From Vagococcus allomyrinae (GTDB lineage: Bacteria > Bacillota > Bacilli > Lactobacillales > Vagococcaceae), in assembly GCF_017829975.1 (NCBI RefSeq), contig NZ_JAEEGA010000004.1:1-64000 (forward strand): a DNA stretch of 64,000 bases, written 5' to 3'. A program made the translations under genes and the position numbers. Each line of letters starts with the position of its first letter. The stretch's first letter is position 1. Below, one piece after another: positions 26,435 to 35,400 of the stretch. The notes beneath the pieces were generated by a model, which did not search any database, was not told where the DNA came from, and was given only the letters and a program-made list of their open reading frames with translations.

Positions 26435-28072
26435 ATGCCAATGACATTAACACATATTTTATCCTTACCCTCTCTTAAAGAGGCAACTTTATTAGAGGGA
26501 CAAGAAGGTCTGACTAATGAAGTGAGTAATATCATGATCATGGAAGCACCTGATGTTGAAAAATGGGCTTCTGCTGGACAACTACTGTTAAGTAGTTTAT
26601 TTAGCATTCAACACTTTTCGATCGACGAACAGGAATCTTTTATTGAAAAATTAGTGACACTAAACGTTAGTGGCTTAATTATTAAAACTCGTCGCTTTGT
26701 TGACGAAATTCCGCCGGGGATTTTATCTGGAGCTGCCCGCTTTCATTTCCCAATTATTCAAATACCAGGTTCTGCTGGCTATGAAACGATTATGATTGAA
26801 GTAATGCAGACACTCTTCAATCATAAAGCCAAACTTCTTGATCATTATCGAAAGGTTCATCAACATCTAATGACCTTAGCTTTGAATCAAAAAGATGCCA
26901 GCCTAAAGGAAACCTTAATGGCCTTAGAAGCTTTTATTAATAATCCAGTCTCCTTTTACAAGAATCGGAAGCAAGTGATATTTCAAACAGATCATCAGTT
27001 CAATGATTATCGGGTCATCAATGAATTGCCGCTTAAACAAGAAAATTTAAATTTTGAATGTTATCGTCAAACGGTTCGTTTTGATGCTTATCCTAATGAC
27101 GACTACTCCCAATTACTCATTCCAGTGAAAATAAGTGCTGTTGGAACTAGTTATTTAATCATTCATGAGATAAATGAAACGGTTGGCGAAATGGACTTTA
27201 TGGCCATTGAAAACAGCATCATCGCCTTGCAATTAGAATTGTTGAAATTAAACAGTATCAATGAAGTCAAGCAAAACTATTTTAATGACATTTTTGACGA
27301 TGTCTTATACGGAAAGTATCATTCCAAAGAACAATTATCTGAATACGCTCAATTACTCAGGTTGGATGAACAACTGTCCTATCGTGTTGTCGTGTGGCAA
27401 TTTAGTAATCAGTCATTTTCTGAAAAGCCTAGTTTTGAAGTTCGCAAAAAACAAAAGGAAATCGGCGAAAAATTGATGAGAAAGCTGTTGCAGTACTACC
27501 CTCATTTGACTTATCGCATTCGTAGCAATCGGATTATCTTAATCATCAGTGCCAATCGTTCGGAATTTGAACAAAAACAATTTAGTGATAACCTGTTGCG
27601 TATTCATCAAAATTGGCAAGACGAACCGATTCTATGTCGTGTAGGCATAAGCGATGCGACGTTCCTAGATGACATTAACACTGAAGCAAAAAAAGCCTTA
27701 CAAGTAGTGCAACAAGCCACCCTCTTTTTTGCGGATGTCTTTGTCTTAACTTATGAGGACTTAGGGATATATCGAATGTTTGGCGACTTGATTCCTTTTC
27801 AAGATTATCAAAAATATATTCCTAAAAAGTTACAGCTCATCATTGACGCTTATCCTGATTGGGTAGACACCTTAAGCTATTTTTTAGATTTCAATCAGAG
27901 TTTAAAAAAGACTGCTGAACAGTTGTTTATTCACTATAAAACAGTAAGCTATCGCATTGAAAAGATTCATGAGTTAGTCAATCTCGATTTTGATAATCCA
28001 GAAGAAATTCTCCAATTACAAATCGGCTTGCGGCTGCACCGATTAATTAGCAACAAAGAAATTTTTGGTTAA
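26435..28072 (+). CDS. PucR-family transcriptional regulator (second of three)
   Basis: The 545-residue protein has an N-terminal purine catabolism domain (residues 1-125, THILSLPSLKEATLLEGQEG) and a C-terminal PucR helix-turn-helix (about 465-540, LKKTAEQLFIHYKTVSYRIE). It is the most divergent of the three PucR proteins in this locus. It is divergent from the permease-amidohydrolase-allFG operon, which is its most likely target. AGGAGG lies 7 bp before the ATG. Confidence 0.88.
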   Translation: MPMTLTHILSLPSLKEATLLEGQEGLTNEVSNIMIMEAPDVEKWASAGQLLLSSLFSIQHFSIDEQESFIEKLVTLNVSGLIIKTRRFVDEIPPGILSGAARFHFPIIQIPGSAGYETIMIEVMQTLFNHKAKLLDHYRKVHQHLMTLALNQKDASLKETLMALEAFINNPVSFYKNRKQVIFQTDHQFNDYRVINELPLKQENLNFECYRQTVRFDAYPNDDYSQLLIPVKISAVGTSYLIIHEINETVGEMDFMAIENSIIALQLELLKLNSINEVKQNYFNDIFDDVLYGKYHSKEQLSEYAQLLRLDEQLSYRVVVWQFSNQSFSEKPSFEVRKKQKEIGEKLMRKLLQYYPHLTYRIRSNRIILIISANRSEFEQKQFSDNLLRIHQNWQDEPILCRVGISDATFLDDINTEAKKALQVVQQATLFFADVFVLTYEDLGIYRMFGDLIPFQDYQKYIPKKLQLIIDAYPDWVDTLSYFLDFNQSLKKTAEQLFIHYKTVSYRIEKIHELVNLDFDNPEEILQLQIGLRLHRLISNKEIFG

Positions 28073-28089
28073 ATCAATAATAGTCTATT

Positions 28090-28126
28090 TCTCTTTTGGC
28101 GATATTCTTGTTATCGCCAAAAGAGA
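28090..28126 (+). terminator. perfect 15-bp hairpin after pucR2
   Basis: TCTCTTTTGGCGATA and TATCGCCAAAAGAGA around a 7-nt loop. It has no T-run, so it may be a 3'-end stabiliser or a terminator of unusual form. Confidence 0.5.
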
Positions 28127-28157
28127 AGTTCAGCGAATAGTTGGTCTTGCTGCACAT

Positions 28158-28193
28158 TAAAAAGAGGCTGGTTTTTTTAGACCAGCCTCTTAG
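28158..28193. terminator. terminator after the aminotransferase gene
   Basis: AAGAGGCTGGT and ACCAGCCTCTT form an 11-bp stem; on the minus strand a TTTTT follows. It also lies downstream of pucR2 on the plus strand. Confidence 0.75.
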
Positions 28194-28196
28194 TTA

Positions 28197-29405
28197 TTAC
28201 TTATGATAGATAGTTAATGCCGCTTGGACAGCCTGACCACGATTAAGAGTTGCACCGTGATACAAAAGAGTTGCTTCTAAGGCGCCCAGTACATGTAACA
28301 CATTTTCATGACGGCTGCTGAATCCCATATTGCCAATTCGCCAAACCTTGCCTTGTAAGGCACCAAAAGATGAGGCAATCTCAACACCAAAGTGTTCCAA
28401 CAACATAGAACGAACGGATTCTGCTTCGATGCCTTCTGGCACCATGATCGGCGTTACTGTCGGCATTTTTGTCTCAGGATCGCCGTACATCTCCAATCCC
28501 ATTGCAGTAATTCCAGCGACAATCGCTTGGTCATTTAGCTGGTGACGTGCATAGCTGTTGTCAATCCCCTCATTAAGTAATAGGCGCAAACCTTCATGAA
28601 GAGCATAGATCAAACTGGTAGCCTCAGTGTGGTGATTGATTCTTTCAGAACTCCAGTACCGTTGCAATTGGCTTAAATCCAAATAATTACTAGCGATATG
28701 CCGGTCATTACGAAACTCTTTGCTTAAGCCCAATTCTTTTTGATAACGAGAATCTAGCACTTTTTCAACTTTATCATTGTAGGTAATCAAGGACAAACCT
28801 GAGGGGACGCTGAGACATTTTTGAGTCCCGGCAATGGCGATGTCAATTCCCCACTCGTCGACTTTAATTGGCACACCACCATAAGTAGCCACTGTATCAA
28901 CGACAAAGAAAATGTTATGATTTTGACAATAGGGTCCTATTTTATCAAGGGGTTGCATTTGCCCGTTGGCCGTTTCCCCATGAACCATAGCCACAATTTT
29001 AGGTTGATGGTGATCAATCATGTCAATCACAGTTTCTTGACTGAAAACCCCATCCCATTCTTTTTCCTCATAAATCACTTCTGCTTGGGCTCGCTCACAG
29101 ATTTCACCTAAGAGAAAAGCGAAACGTCCATAGACTGGTATCAGAACTTTATCACCAGGCTCGATCAAAGCGATCAGTGCAGCCTCTAAGCCTGAACGAG
29201 AAGTTCCATCAATGGCAAAGGCTTGTTTATTTTTAGTTTGAAATGGTACTTTAATCATTTCTTTTACTTCATCCATCACCTTTAAAAAGGTTGGGTCAAA
29301 TTGTCCAACAATGGGTGTTCCCATGGCTCTTAAGACAGAGGGATGAGCCTCAACAGGACCCGGTGTCATTATAGTTCTAATCGGTGTCATAAATGGTTCA
29401 ATCAT
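28197..29405 (-). CDS. pucG: (S)-ureidoglycine--glyoxylate aminotransferase
   Basis: The 402-residue protein is a fold-type I, class V aminotransferase with the PLP lysine in IAIAGTQKCLSVPSG and the N-terminal TPGPVEAHPSVLRAMG. It closely follows Bacillus PucG, which transfers the amino group of ureidoglycine to glyoxylate, giving oxalurate and glycine. The ureide setting supports this over serine-glyoxylate or alanine-glyoxylate aminotransferase. The start at 29405 has GAAGGAG at 8 bp. It appears monocistronic and divergent from pucR3, with its own promoter region. Confidence 0.85.
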   Translation of the reverse strand: MIEPFMTPIRTIMTPGPVEAHPSVLRAMGTPIVGQFDPTFLKVMDEVKEMIKVPFQTKNKQAFAIDGTSRSGLEAALIALIEPGDKVLIPVYGRFAFLLGEICERAQAEVIYEEKEWDGVFSQETVIDMIDHHQPKIVAMVHGETANGQMQPLDKIGPYCQNHNIFFVVDTVATYGGVPIKVDEWGIDIAIAGTQKCLSVPSGLSLITYNDKVEKVLDSRYQKELGLSKEFRNDRHIASNYLDLSQLQRYWSSERINHHTEATSLIYALHEGLRLLLNEGIDNSYARHQLNDQAIVAGITAMGLEMYGDPETKMPTVTPIMVPEGIEAESVRSMLLEHFGVEIASSFGALQGKVWRIGNMGFSSRHENVLHVLGALEATLLYHGATLNRGQAVQAALTIYHK

Positions 29406-29603
29406 ACATACAGCTCCTTCAACAATTTTTTGAGTTAGTTGTCGTGTCAATTTTTTTGTTCGAAACTCACAACAACCCTTATGAAAGATGGTTTGTCTTT
29501 CACCTCTTATTCTTACTACTATTATCCTACTTGGTTCGACCTTGTTTCATTAGCGTAAATCACAATATCTAAAATACTTTTAGTCGTTTTGCACAAAGAA
29601 ATC

Positions 29604-29624
29604 GGAAAACGCTTCCCGTATAAT
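29604..29624 (+). promoter_or_regulatory. pucR3 promoter with overlapping cre box
   Basis: A cre-like GGAAAACGCTTCCC (29604-29617) is followed after one base by TATAAT (29619-29624). The cre occupies the promoter spacer, so CcpA binding should block transcription of the third pucR. Confidence 0.6.
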
Positions 29625-29655
29625 CAATTTATCATGGAAATATGGAGTGATTATC

Positions 29656-31293
29656 TTGACAACTTTAATTGAACTACTGACTGTCCCACGTTTTAGTGAT
29701 TTACTTATTCTAACACCTGGAGCTGATTTAGCCCACGTAGTAGACAGCATCGAAATCACAGAAACACCTGACGTGGCTCTTTATATGCCAAAAAATGTCT
29801 TTCTTTTAACCACGGCAATGCACTTCCAAGATAGACAAGCAGAGTTAATCCCTTTAATTGATTCCCTACTATTAGCCCAATCAGCTGGTTTGGCCATCAA
29901 AATCGGACGATTCTTAGATGAAATCCACCCAGAAGTGATCGATTATGCTGTGGCAAACAAATTTCCTTTAGTTTTGATCCCTGAAACCAAGCCACTCGGG
30001 TCTTTATTGCATAAACTAACAAATTATATTCGGCATACTCAAACTGAACAAATCACCTACGCCTTGGATATTCAAAAACGCTTTTCTAATCTGCTAATCA
30101 ATGACGCAAACCTGGCAAAAATTATCGGCGAGTTTGGTAAAATGGTACAAACACCTGTTATGTTACTAAATCCTTTTAAGGAGGTTGTTGCACAATCCAG
30201 CGATTTCAGCCAATCAAGAAAACCTCCTGAGTATTTTGTTAAACAATTGATGGAGGTGAACTCTTTTAAAAATGATAGTCAATTTCGTTCCGCTATCATC
30301 GCTGATTTTGATGAGAAAAAAATTCAAGTGGCGATTTACCCAATTAAAAGTAATAGTAATTTCCCCTACTATTTAGTCATTTTGAAACCAGAGCAAATAC
30401 CTTATCCCGTTTCTGAATTTGCCATTGAACAAGCCATTTTAGTTCTGAGTTTTGTGCAGTTAAAAAATTTAAAAGTAACAGAATCTCAGCAAATGAGTAA
30501 AAGTGATTATTTTTTGAAACTAATTGAAAGTCAGCAGAATCCAGTTTTTGAGCAAAAAGAGTGGTTTCCTTTTGATTTAAATTTCGGGATTAAATATTCT
30601 CATTTTTATCAAATTATTTATGTTAATTGTCGCAATGACGAAAAGAGCAAGTTCGAATTAAAGTATAACCAAGAAAAAAGTCAACTTGCCAACTATTGGC
30701 TAGCAGAAAAATTGCCTCGCTACCTTAAGGATACGCTGGTCTTCCCGATTAAAAACAGCAATCAATTAGCGATTGTTCTACAAGCAAAAGAAGAAGCGAC
30801 TAAAATCGTCGCCGTACTGACCTCTCTAGCTGAACAATTGGAACAAGCTTTACCGATTTCCTTAGCTTTTTCTTTTGGCCATTCCTGTAGCCGCTTAGAC
30901 GCACTCTCAACCAGCTATATTGAAGCGAAAATCACGTTTGAAAGCTCAGTTTCTGATTTATCACAAAATAGGATTAATTATTACAAGCCTAAAGGGATGT
31001 TAAACTTATTTGATAATATGCAACCTGAGGAAGTTCGCTATTTTTGCCAATCGACTTTAAAAGAGCTGGCTTACCCAGAAACAAGCGCTCTGAAAGAATT
31101 GCGCAAAACCTTAAAAACATATTTGAACTATCAATGTGAAATCACCAGAACAGCTAACGAACTATTTATCCATCGCAATACAGTAAAATATCGAATTGAT
31201 AATTGTCAGGAAATATTAGGAGAGTCAATTAATAACCCGGCAACTAGTCTTAACTTACGATTAGCTTTGGAATTGTCAACACCCATTGACTGA
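29656..31293 (+). CDS. PucR-family transcriptional regulator (third of three)
   Basis: The 545-residue protein has the PucR N-terminal domain (TTLIELLTVPRFSDLLIL) and the C-terminal helix-turn-helix (about 460-535, ITRTANELFIHRNTVKYRID). It is similar throughout to the first PucR (15032-16657) and probably arose by duplication. Start: a TTG at 29656, 8 bp after GGAG, aligns with the ATG of the first PucR; the GTG at 29647 overlaps the ribosome binding site. It is divergent from pucG, its nearest candidate target. Confidence 0.87.
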   Translation: MTTLIELLTVPRFSDLLILTPGADLAHVVDSIEITETPDVALYMPKNVFLLTTAMHFQDRQAELIPLIDSLLLAQSAGLAIKIGRFLDEIHPEVIDYAVANKFPLVLIPETKPLGSLLHKLTNYIRHTQTEQITYALDIQKRFSNLLINDANLAKIIGEFGKMVQTPVMLLNPFKEVVAQSSDFSQSRKPPEYFVKQLMEVNSFKNDSQFRSAIIADFDEKKIQVAIYPIKSNSNFPYYLVILKPEQIPYPVSEFAIEQAILVLSFVQLKNLKVTESQQMSKSDYFLKLIESQQNPVFEQKEWFPFDLNFGIKYSHFYQIIYVNCRNDEKSKFELKYNQEKSQLANYWLAEKLPRYLKDTLVFPIKNSNQLAIVLQAKEEATKIVAVLTSLAEQLEQALPISLAFSFGHSCSRLDALSTSYIEAKITFESSVSDLSQNRINYYKPKGMLNLFDNMQPEEVRYFCQSTLKELAYPETSALKELRKTLKTYLNYQCEITRTANELFIHRNTVKYRIDNCQEILGESINNPATSLNLRLALELSTPID

Positions 31294-31299
31294 ATGAAG

Positions 31300-31326
31300 C
31301 TAGAGCAACTTGCTCTAGTTTTTTTC
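31300..31326 (+). terminator. terminator after pucR3
   Basis: CTAGAGCAA and TTGCTCTAG stem followed by TTTTTTT. Confidence 0.85.
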
Positions 31327-31370
31327 TACATCGTAGTTTGGATCCAGCTTCACGCAAGAGGTAGCTTTTC

Positions 31371-32313
31371 TTATCCTTTGCTTACATGAGTTCCCGATTC
31401 ACCTAACAAGGCTGATTCGGCCTCTTCCAAGGTACAAATAATCGCTTTTTTTCCTAATTCGGCAAAACGAATTGCTGCGGCTATTTTTGGTTTCAAACTA
31501 CCACAAGCGAATTGATTTTCCTGATAGTAGTGTTTGGCCTCTGTTACAGTGATATTTCCTAATCGTTTCTGGGTTGATTTGCCATAATTTACGTAAATAT
31601 TTTCAACAGTTGTCAACATCATGTAAACATCTGCATCTATTTTTTGGGCTAACTGTGCTCCAACTAAATCCTTGTCAACCACCGCTTCAATTCCAGCTAA
31701 AAGCCCCATTTGATCTTTATAAACAGGAATTCCGCCGCTCCCTCCTGCAATGACAATCGTGTTATTTTGAACCAACTTAACAATCGATTCAATGCCGTGA
31801 ATTCGTTGCGGTTCAGGGCAGGGTACTAAGTGACGATAGCCTATGCCAGAATCTTCAGCCATCAACCAATTCTTTTCAGCAACTATTTGAGCTGCTTCTT
31901 CAGAGCTGTAATATAAACCAATAAATTTAGCTGGCTGATTAAACGCAGGGTCATTTTCAGCTACTTCTACTTGAGTTAAAAGAGTTACTACACTGCTGGT
32001 AGACCCTTTCTGTGCAAGAACATTTATCAAAGCTTGTTCCATCATATACCCCGATTAGCCCTTGGGCTTCCGCCGCACAGACATCGAGAGGAGATTTTGG
32101 GATAACATGATCTGCTTCCTCATTTTGAAAGAGAATGTTTTCAATTTGAGGGCCATTTCCATGAATCAAAACTATTTCATAATCCAAATCATCAATCTTG
32201 GCAATAAACTCAGCGTTGAGCTTAGCATTAAATAATTGCTTTTTATACGTTGGTTTTAGATTCGGTCGTAAAATGGCATTGTCTTCTACTGCGACTACTA
32301 CACGTTTAGCCAT
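31371..32313 (-). pseudogene. decayed carbamate kinase paralogue (frameshifted)
   Basis: From the ATG at 32313 (AGGAGG upstream) the frame encodes a carbamate kinase N-terminus (KRVVVAVEDNAILRPN, IVLIHGNGPQIENIL, DVCAAEAQGLIG) and then shifts. The rest of the enzyme continues in another frame from YMMEQALINVLAQ through YRHLVPCPEP and GGIPVYKD to 31371. The break is a run of four C (about 32049-32052), one more than needed. The N-terminal loop has lost the usual ALGGNA glycines (AVEDNA here), so decay is not only the frameshift. The intact enzyme is at 33427-34350. Confidence 0.85.
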
Positions 32314-32541
32314 CCTGATCCTCCTTTTACTTATCTTAGCGCCATTTGCTTCCAGAAAAGATAATGCCGTCACTATTAGTTTAAACAATCTGTAAAGAAA
32401 ATAGCGACTCTCCTCTTTCGTACAATTGCCCCTGCTTTTTTATCTATTATGACCAATGAAAAGCAAGTCTTTTAGGAGTATTATCAAGTTATCAGTGGAT
32501 GTAACTTGATAACACTATCAAATCGACAAGGAGTTTGACAT

Positions 32542-33387
32542 ATGAAAGAAATCTATCAATATTCTCACCATCAAGATTTGCCGCTTATGGCCAGTTTTTA
32601 TCCTGCCGAAAATCGAAAAGAAGGACTGACTTTAATTTATTTTCACGGAGGCGGATTAATTTACGGAAATCGTGATGATCTTCCAACTGCTTATATCGAG
32701 TTGCTAAATAACCATGGCTATCACTTGTTAACAGTTGATTACCCGTTGATTCCAGAAGTGACAATTGCCGAGATAACTGCTTGTTTGAGCGCAGCTATTG
32801 ACTGGTTTAAATTAGAACACAACCAACTGTTAGGTTTAGGTTCTGCAAATTTTTGTTTGTTTGGCCGCTCGGCCGGTGCTTACCTCAGTCTGTTACTGGC
32901 TCATCAGCATAATAATTCTCAGCTAAAAGGGATTGTCAGTTTTTATGGCTACGATAGACTGGATTACCCTGCTTTTAACCAAGCCAGTTCCTACTATAAA
33001 AAATACCCGGCTGTTCCATTTATGACGGTTTATCAACTGACTCAAGGAGCGCCTAAAAGCCAGGCTAGTATTAATGAACGTTTTCCAATCTACTTATCTT
33101 ATCGCCAAACTGGTCAATGGGTTAAGCAATTATTAGGAAAGAACCCGCAGCCAGATTTTAGTTTAACCAGTAAGTCTCTTCAAGAGTTGCCACCAACTTT
33201 TTTAGCGGCTAGCCGTGACGATCAGGATGTTCCTTTTGATATTTCGCTAAAAATGGCGCAACAAATCCCTGAAAATTACCTGTATCAAGTAAAAGAGTTG
33301 CCTCACGATTTTGATGCTGATAGTCGGAATCCTGCCGCTCAAGAAGCCTATCGACAGCTAATTAACTGGTTAAATCGATTAAAATAA
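32542..33387 (+). CDS. alpha/beta hydrolase
   Basis: The 281-residue protein has the hydrolase motifs HGGGLIYGN (oxyanion, about 35-43), FGRSAGAYLS (nucleophile serine near 113), SRDDQDVPFD (acid) and HDFDAD (histidine). It fits the hormone-sensitive-lipase or acyl-esterase type. Substrate unknown. It lies inside the ureide locus between a dead and a live carbamate kinase but on the opposite strand, with AAGGAG before the ATG. Confidence 0.8.
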   Translation: MKEIYQYSHHQDLPLMASFYPAENRKEGLTLIYFHGGGLIYGNRDDLPTAYIELLNNHGYHLLTVDYPLIPEVTIAEITACLSAAIDWFKLEHNQLLGLGSANFCLFGRSAGAYLSLLLAHQHNNSQLKGIVSFYGYDRLDYPAFNQASSYYKKYPAVPFMTVYQLTQGAPKSQASINERFPIYLSYRQTGQWVKQLLGKNPQPDFSLTSKSLQELPPTFLAASRDDQDVPFDISLKMAQQIPENYLYQVKELPHDFDADSRNPAAQEAYRQLINWLNRLK

Positions 33388-33390
33388 GGT

Positions 33391-33422
33391 TAAAAAAAGA
33401 CTGGAATTTCCAGTCTTTTTTG
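33391..33422. terminator. bidirectional terminator between the hydrolase and carbamate kinase genes
   Basis: AAAAAAAGACTGGA and TCCAGTCTTTTTT around a 3-nt loop. Confidence 0.85.
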
Positions 33423-33426
33423 TCTT

Positions 33427-34350
33427 TTATCCAACAACACGTGTTCCAGCCTTGCCAGCCAGTGCATCAACTGCATCTGTTAACGCACAGATAATCGCAG
33501 TTTTCCCTAAACTAGCAAACTCGATACACGCCTGCATTTTAGGTCCCATGCTACCATCTGAAAAATGGCCTTCAGCATAATATTGTTGGGCTTTTTCCAA
33601 AGATAACGCAGTCAGTTTCTCTTGATTCGATTTGCCATAATTAATGTAAACGTTTGGTACATCTGTTAATATCATCAAGACATCCGCTTCTACGTCAATA
33701 GACAAGCGCAATGCCGATGAATCTTTATCGATAACTGCCGCCACCCCACGGAACTGCTCCTCTTCCTTAACGACAGGGATTCCCCCGCCGCCTGTGGAAA
33801 TTACGACAATATCATTGGCTAATAGTGTTTTGATTGTATCCACTTCCACAATCGCCTTGGGTTTTGGTGACGGTACTAAACGGCGATATCCACGACCAGC
33901 ATCTTCACCCATTGTCCAACCTTTAGATGTTGCTAAAGCTAAACTTTCTTCCTCGCTATAGAATGTCCCAATTGGTTTCGTTGGTGTCTTAAAAGCTGGA
34001 TCTTGCCCGTCAACTTCCGTCATGGTTAGGACTGTTGCAATGTTTTTTTCTGGCAGACGATTTTTTAGAGACTGTTGCATCATATACCCAATAAACCCTT
34101 GAGATTCTGCACTACAAACTGGTAAAGGCTGCTGTGGCACCTCAGCTTGAGCAAGTTCATTTTGACGTAAAATCTGACCGACTTGAGGGCCGTTACCGTG
34201 AACAATTACTAATTCGTGACCATCTTTAAGAATTGCAGCGATGCTATCGCTGCTTGTGTCGATATTTGCTTTTTGATTATCATAAGTGCCTTCTTGTCCT
34301 GGTTGTAAAATGGCATTGCCACCTAATGCTAAAACGACTCGTTGTTTCAT
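33427..34350 (-). CDS. arcC: carbamate kinase
   Basis: Transfers phosphate from carbamoyl phosphate to ADP, giving ATP, CO2 and ammonia; the energy-yielding last step of the ureide pathway. The 307-residue protein is intact: VVLALGGNAILQPG, VIVHGNGPQVGQIL-like segment, YRRLVPSPKPK, STGGGGIPVVKE, and DGSMGPKMQACIEF. It stands in an operon directly after allH (18-bp gap) and away from any arginine deiminase genes, so its role here is ureide catabolism (AllK equivalent). AAGGAG precedes the ATG. Confidence 0.93.
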   Translation of the reverse strand: MKQRVVLALGGNAILQPGQEGTYDNQKANIDTSSDSIAAILKDGHELVIVHGNGPQVGQILRQNELAQAEVPQQPLPVCSAESQGFIGYMMQQSLKNRLPEKNIATVLTMTEVDGQDPAFKTPTKPIGTFYSEEESLALATSKGWTMGEDAGRGYRRLVPSPKPKAIVEVDTIKTLLANDIVVISTGGGGIPVVKEEEQFRGVAAVIDKDSSALRLSIDVEADVLMILTDVPNVYINYGKSNQEKLTALSLEKAQQYYAEGHFSDGSMGPKMQACIEFASLGKTAIICALTDAVDALAGKAGTRVVG

Positions 34351-34368
34351 TTTTATTTCTCCTTATCT

Positions 34369-35172
34369 CTATACAGTCTTAGGTTGAATATGTTGCAATC
34401 CGTAATATATACCAACAAGCGTATCTGAACCTGAGGTACTACCTGAGTTGGCTAATGCCAAAACAGCTGTTTCAATAGCCTGTTTTGAACTAGCGAAACT
34501 TTTGATTACCTCAATTACTAAGGAACTAAAATGGCCCCGAGAAGCGCTTGCTAAATAACTTTCTGATACGTCAGTGGTTCGTTTGTCACTTAATGTCTGT
34601 TCCAATTTTGAACGGAAATCCTTAGGCAGGAAAGGCTGAATCGTATCAATTGCTAACAGACCAATGGTAAAGTCATCGCCAGCAGGTGTTAATCCTAAGC
34701 CACGTCCTATGTAATAAGCCAGATATTGGTCACTCGTATGGCTCTGCAGATTGGCAGTTCCAAAAATTAAATCCGTGAATAATGGGCTGAAATCATACCC
34801 CGTTTTTTTTAAGTATTCATTTAAAATCTGATTTGCCACTGTCATTTCTTGTGATTTTCTTAGTTGTATGTCAGGCAACCGATTAGGATAAGATGAAGAC
34901 TGGACCAGATCAAGCTTCAAATCTCCTAATAAAAGTCCTGTTGCTGTTTTTTTTACCTTATTTGGCCAGTCCGGCTGGTGATTAATTATCTGAAACTCAT
35001 TTTTCGAGAGATGAATACCAAAGGGGACACAGCCTTTTTGATCATCACCGATGAACAATAATTGATTAGCTACCCTAAGATTAACACCATGAGTAAACTG
35101 ACTGTGACAAGTAATTTCACTTGAATTGACAAGTAGTTCGTCAACCAAGTCGCCTTTCCATTTAATGTTCAA
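34369..35172 (-). CDS. allH: oxamate carbamoyltransferase subunit AllH (DUF2877, YlbF-like)
   Basis: The 267-residue protein belongs to DUF2877 (E. coli YlbF/AllH), the third subunit type needed with AllF and AllG for oxamate carbamoyltransferase. The typical region is GRGLGLTPAGDDFTIGLLA followed by the C-terminal SGSTSGSDTLVGIYYGL. Start codon TTG at 35172, 7 bp after AGAGGTG. It is the only allH in the window while allF and allG are each present twice. First gene of an operon with carbamate kinase, preceded by a palindrome and a cre box. Confidence 0.83.
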   Translation of the reverse strand: MNIKWKGDLVDELLVNSSEITCHSQFTHGVNLRVANQLLFIGDDQKGCVPFGIHLSKNEFQIINHQPDWPNKVKKTATGLLLGDLKLDLVQSSSYPNRLPDIQLRKSQEMTVANQILNEYLKKTGYDFSPLFTDLIFGTANLQSHTSDQYLAYYIGRGLGLTPAGDDFTIGLLAIDTIQPFLPKDFRSKLEQTLSDKRTTDVSESYLASASRGHFSSLVIEVIKSFASSKQAIETAVLALANSGSTSGSDTLVGIYYGLQHIQPKTV

Positions 35173-35250
35173 TTGTGTTCACCTCTCTTGTCAAATCAAT
35201 ATCTAGCTTGTTATCCTAGATGCTACGTAAGACCCCGTTCATCTTTTCTT

Positions 35251-35278
35251 ATTATAAGCTCTTTAATCTTGAATGACA
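35251..35278 (-). promoter_or_regulatory. candidate promoter of allH-arcC
   Basis: On the minus strand TATAAT (35256-35251) lies 16 bp after a poor -35 (TGTCAT). The weak -35 next to a palindrome upstream fits an activator-dependent promoter. Confidence 0.4.
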
Positions 35279-35297
35279 TTTGTCTTCGAAGACAAAT
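35278..35297. promoter_or_regulatory. 20-bp perfect palindrome upstream of allH
   Basis: ATTTGTCTTCGAAGACAAAT is exactly self-complementary and abuts the candidate -35 of the allH promoter. It is a plausible binding site for one of the PucR activators. Confidence 0.5.
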
Positions 35298-35311
35298 AGC
35301 AAACGTTTTCT
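35298..35311. promoter_or_regulatory. cre box upstream of allH-arcC
   Basis: AGCAAACGTTTTCT fits the cre consensus and lies directly beside the 20-bp palindrome, so CcpA could interfere with activator binding. Confidence 0.5.
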
Positions 35312-35400
35312 TATCCTGATTAGATAAATCAGCTTAATATAATAGAAAGAGAACCATCGAAACGAGGCAAGATGGCTTCTCTTTCTAGGATTTGGAATAA

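Noticed and set aside
27261-27476. Frame overlapping pucR2 on the same strand
   Set aside because: Out-of-frame shadow within a long coding gene, no ribosome binding site.
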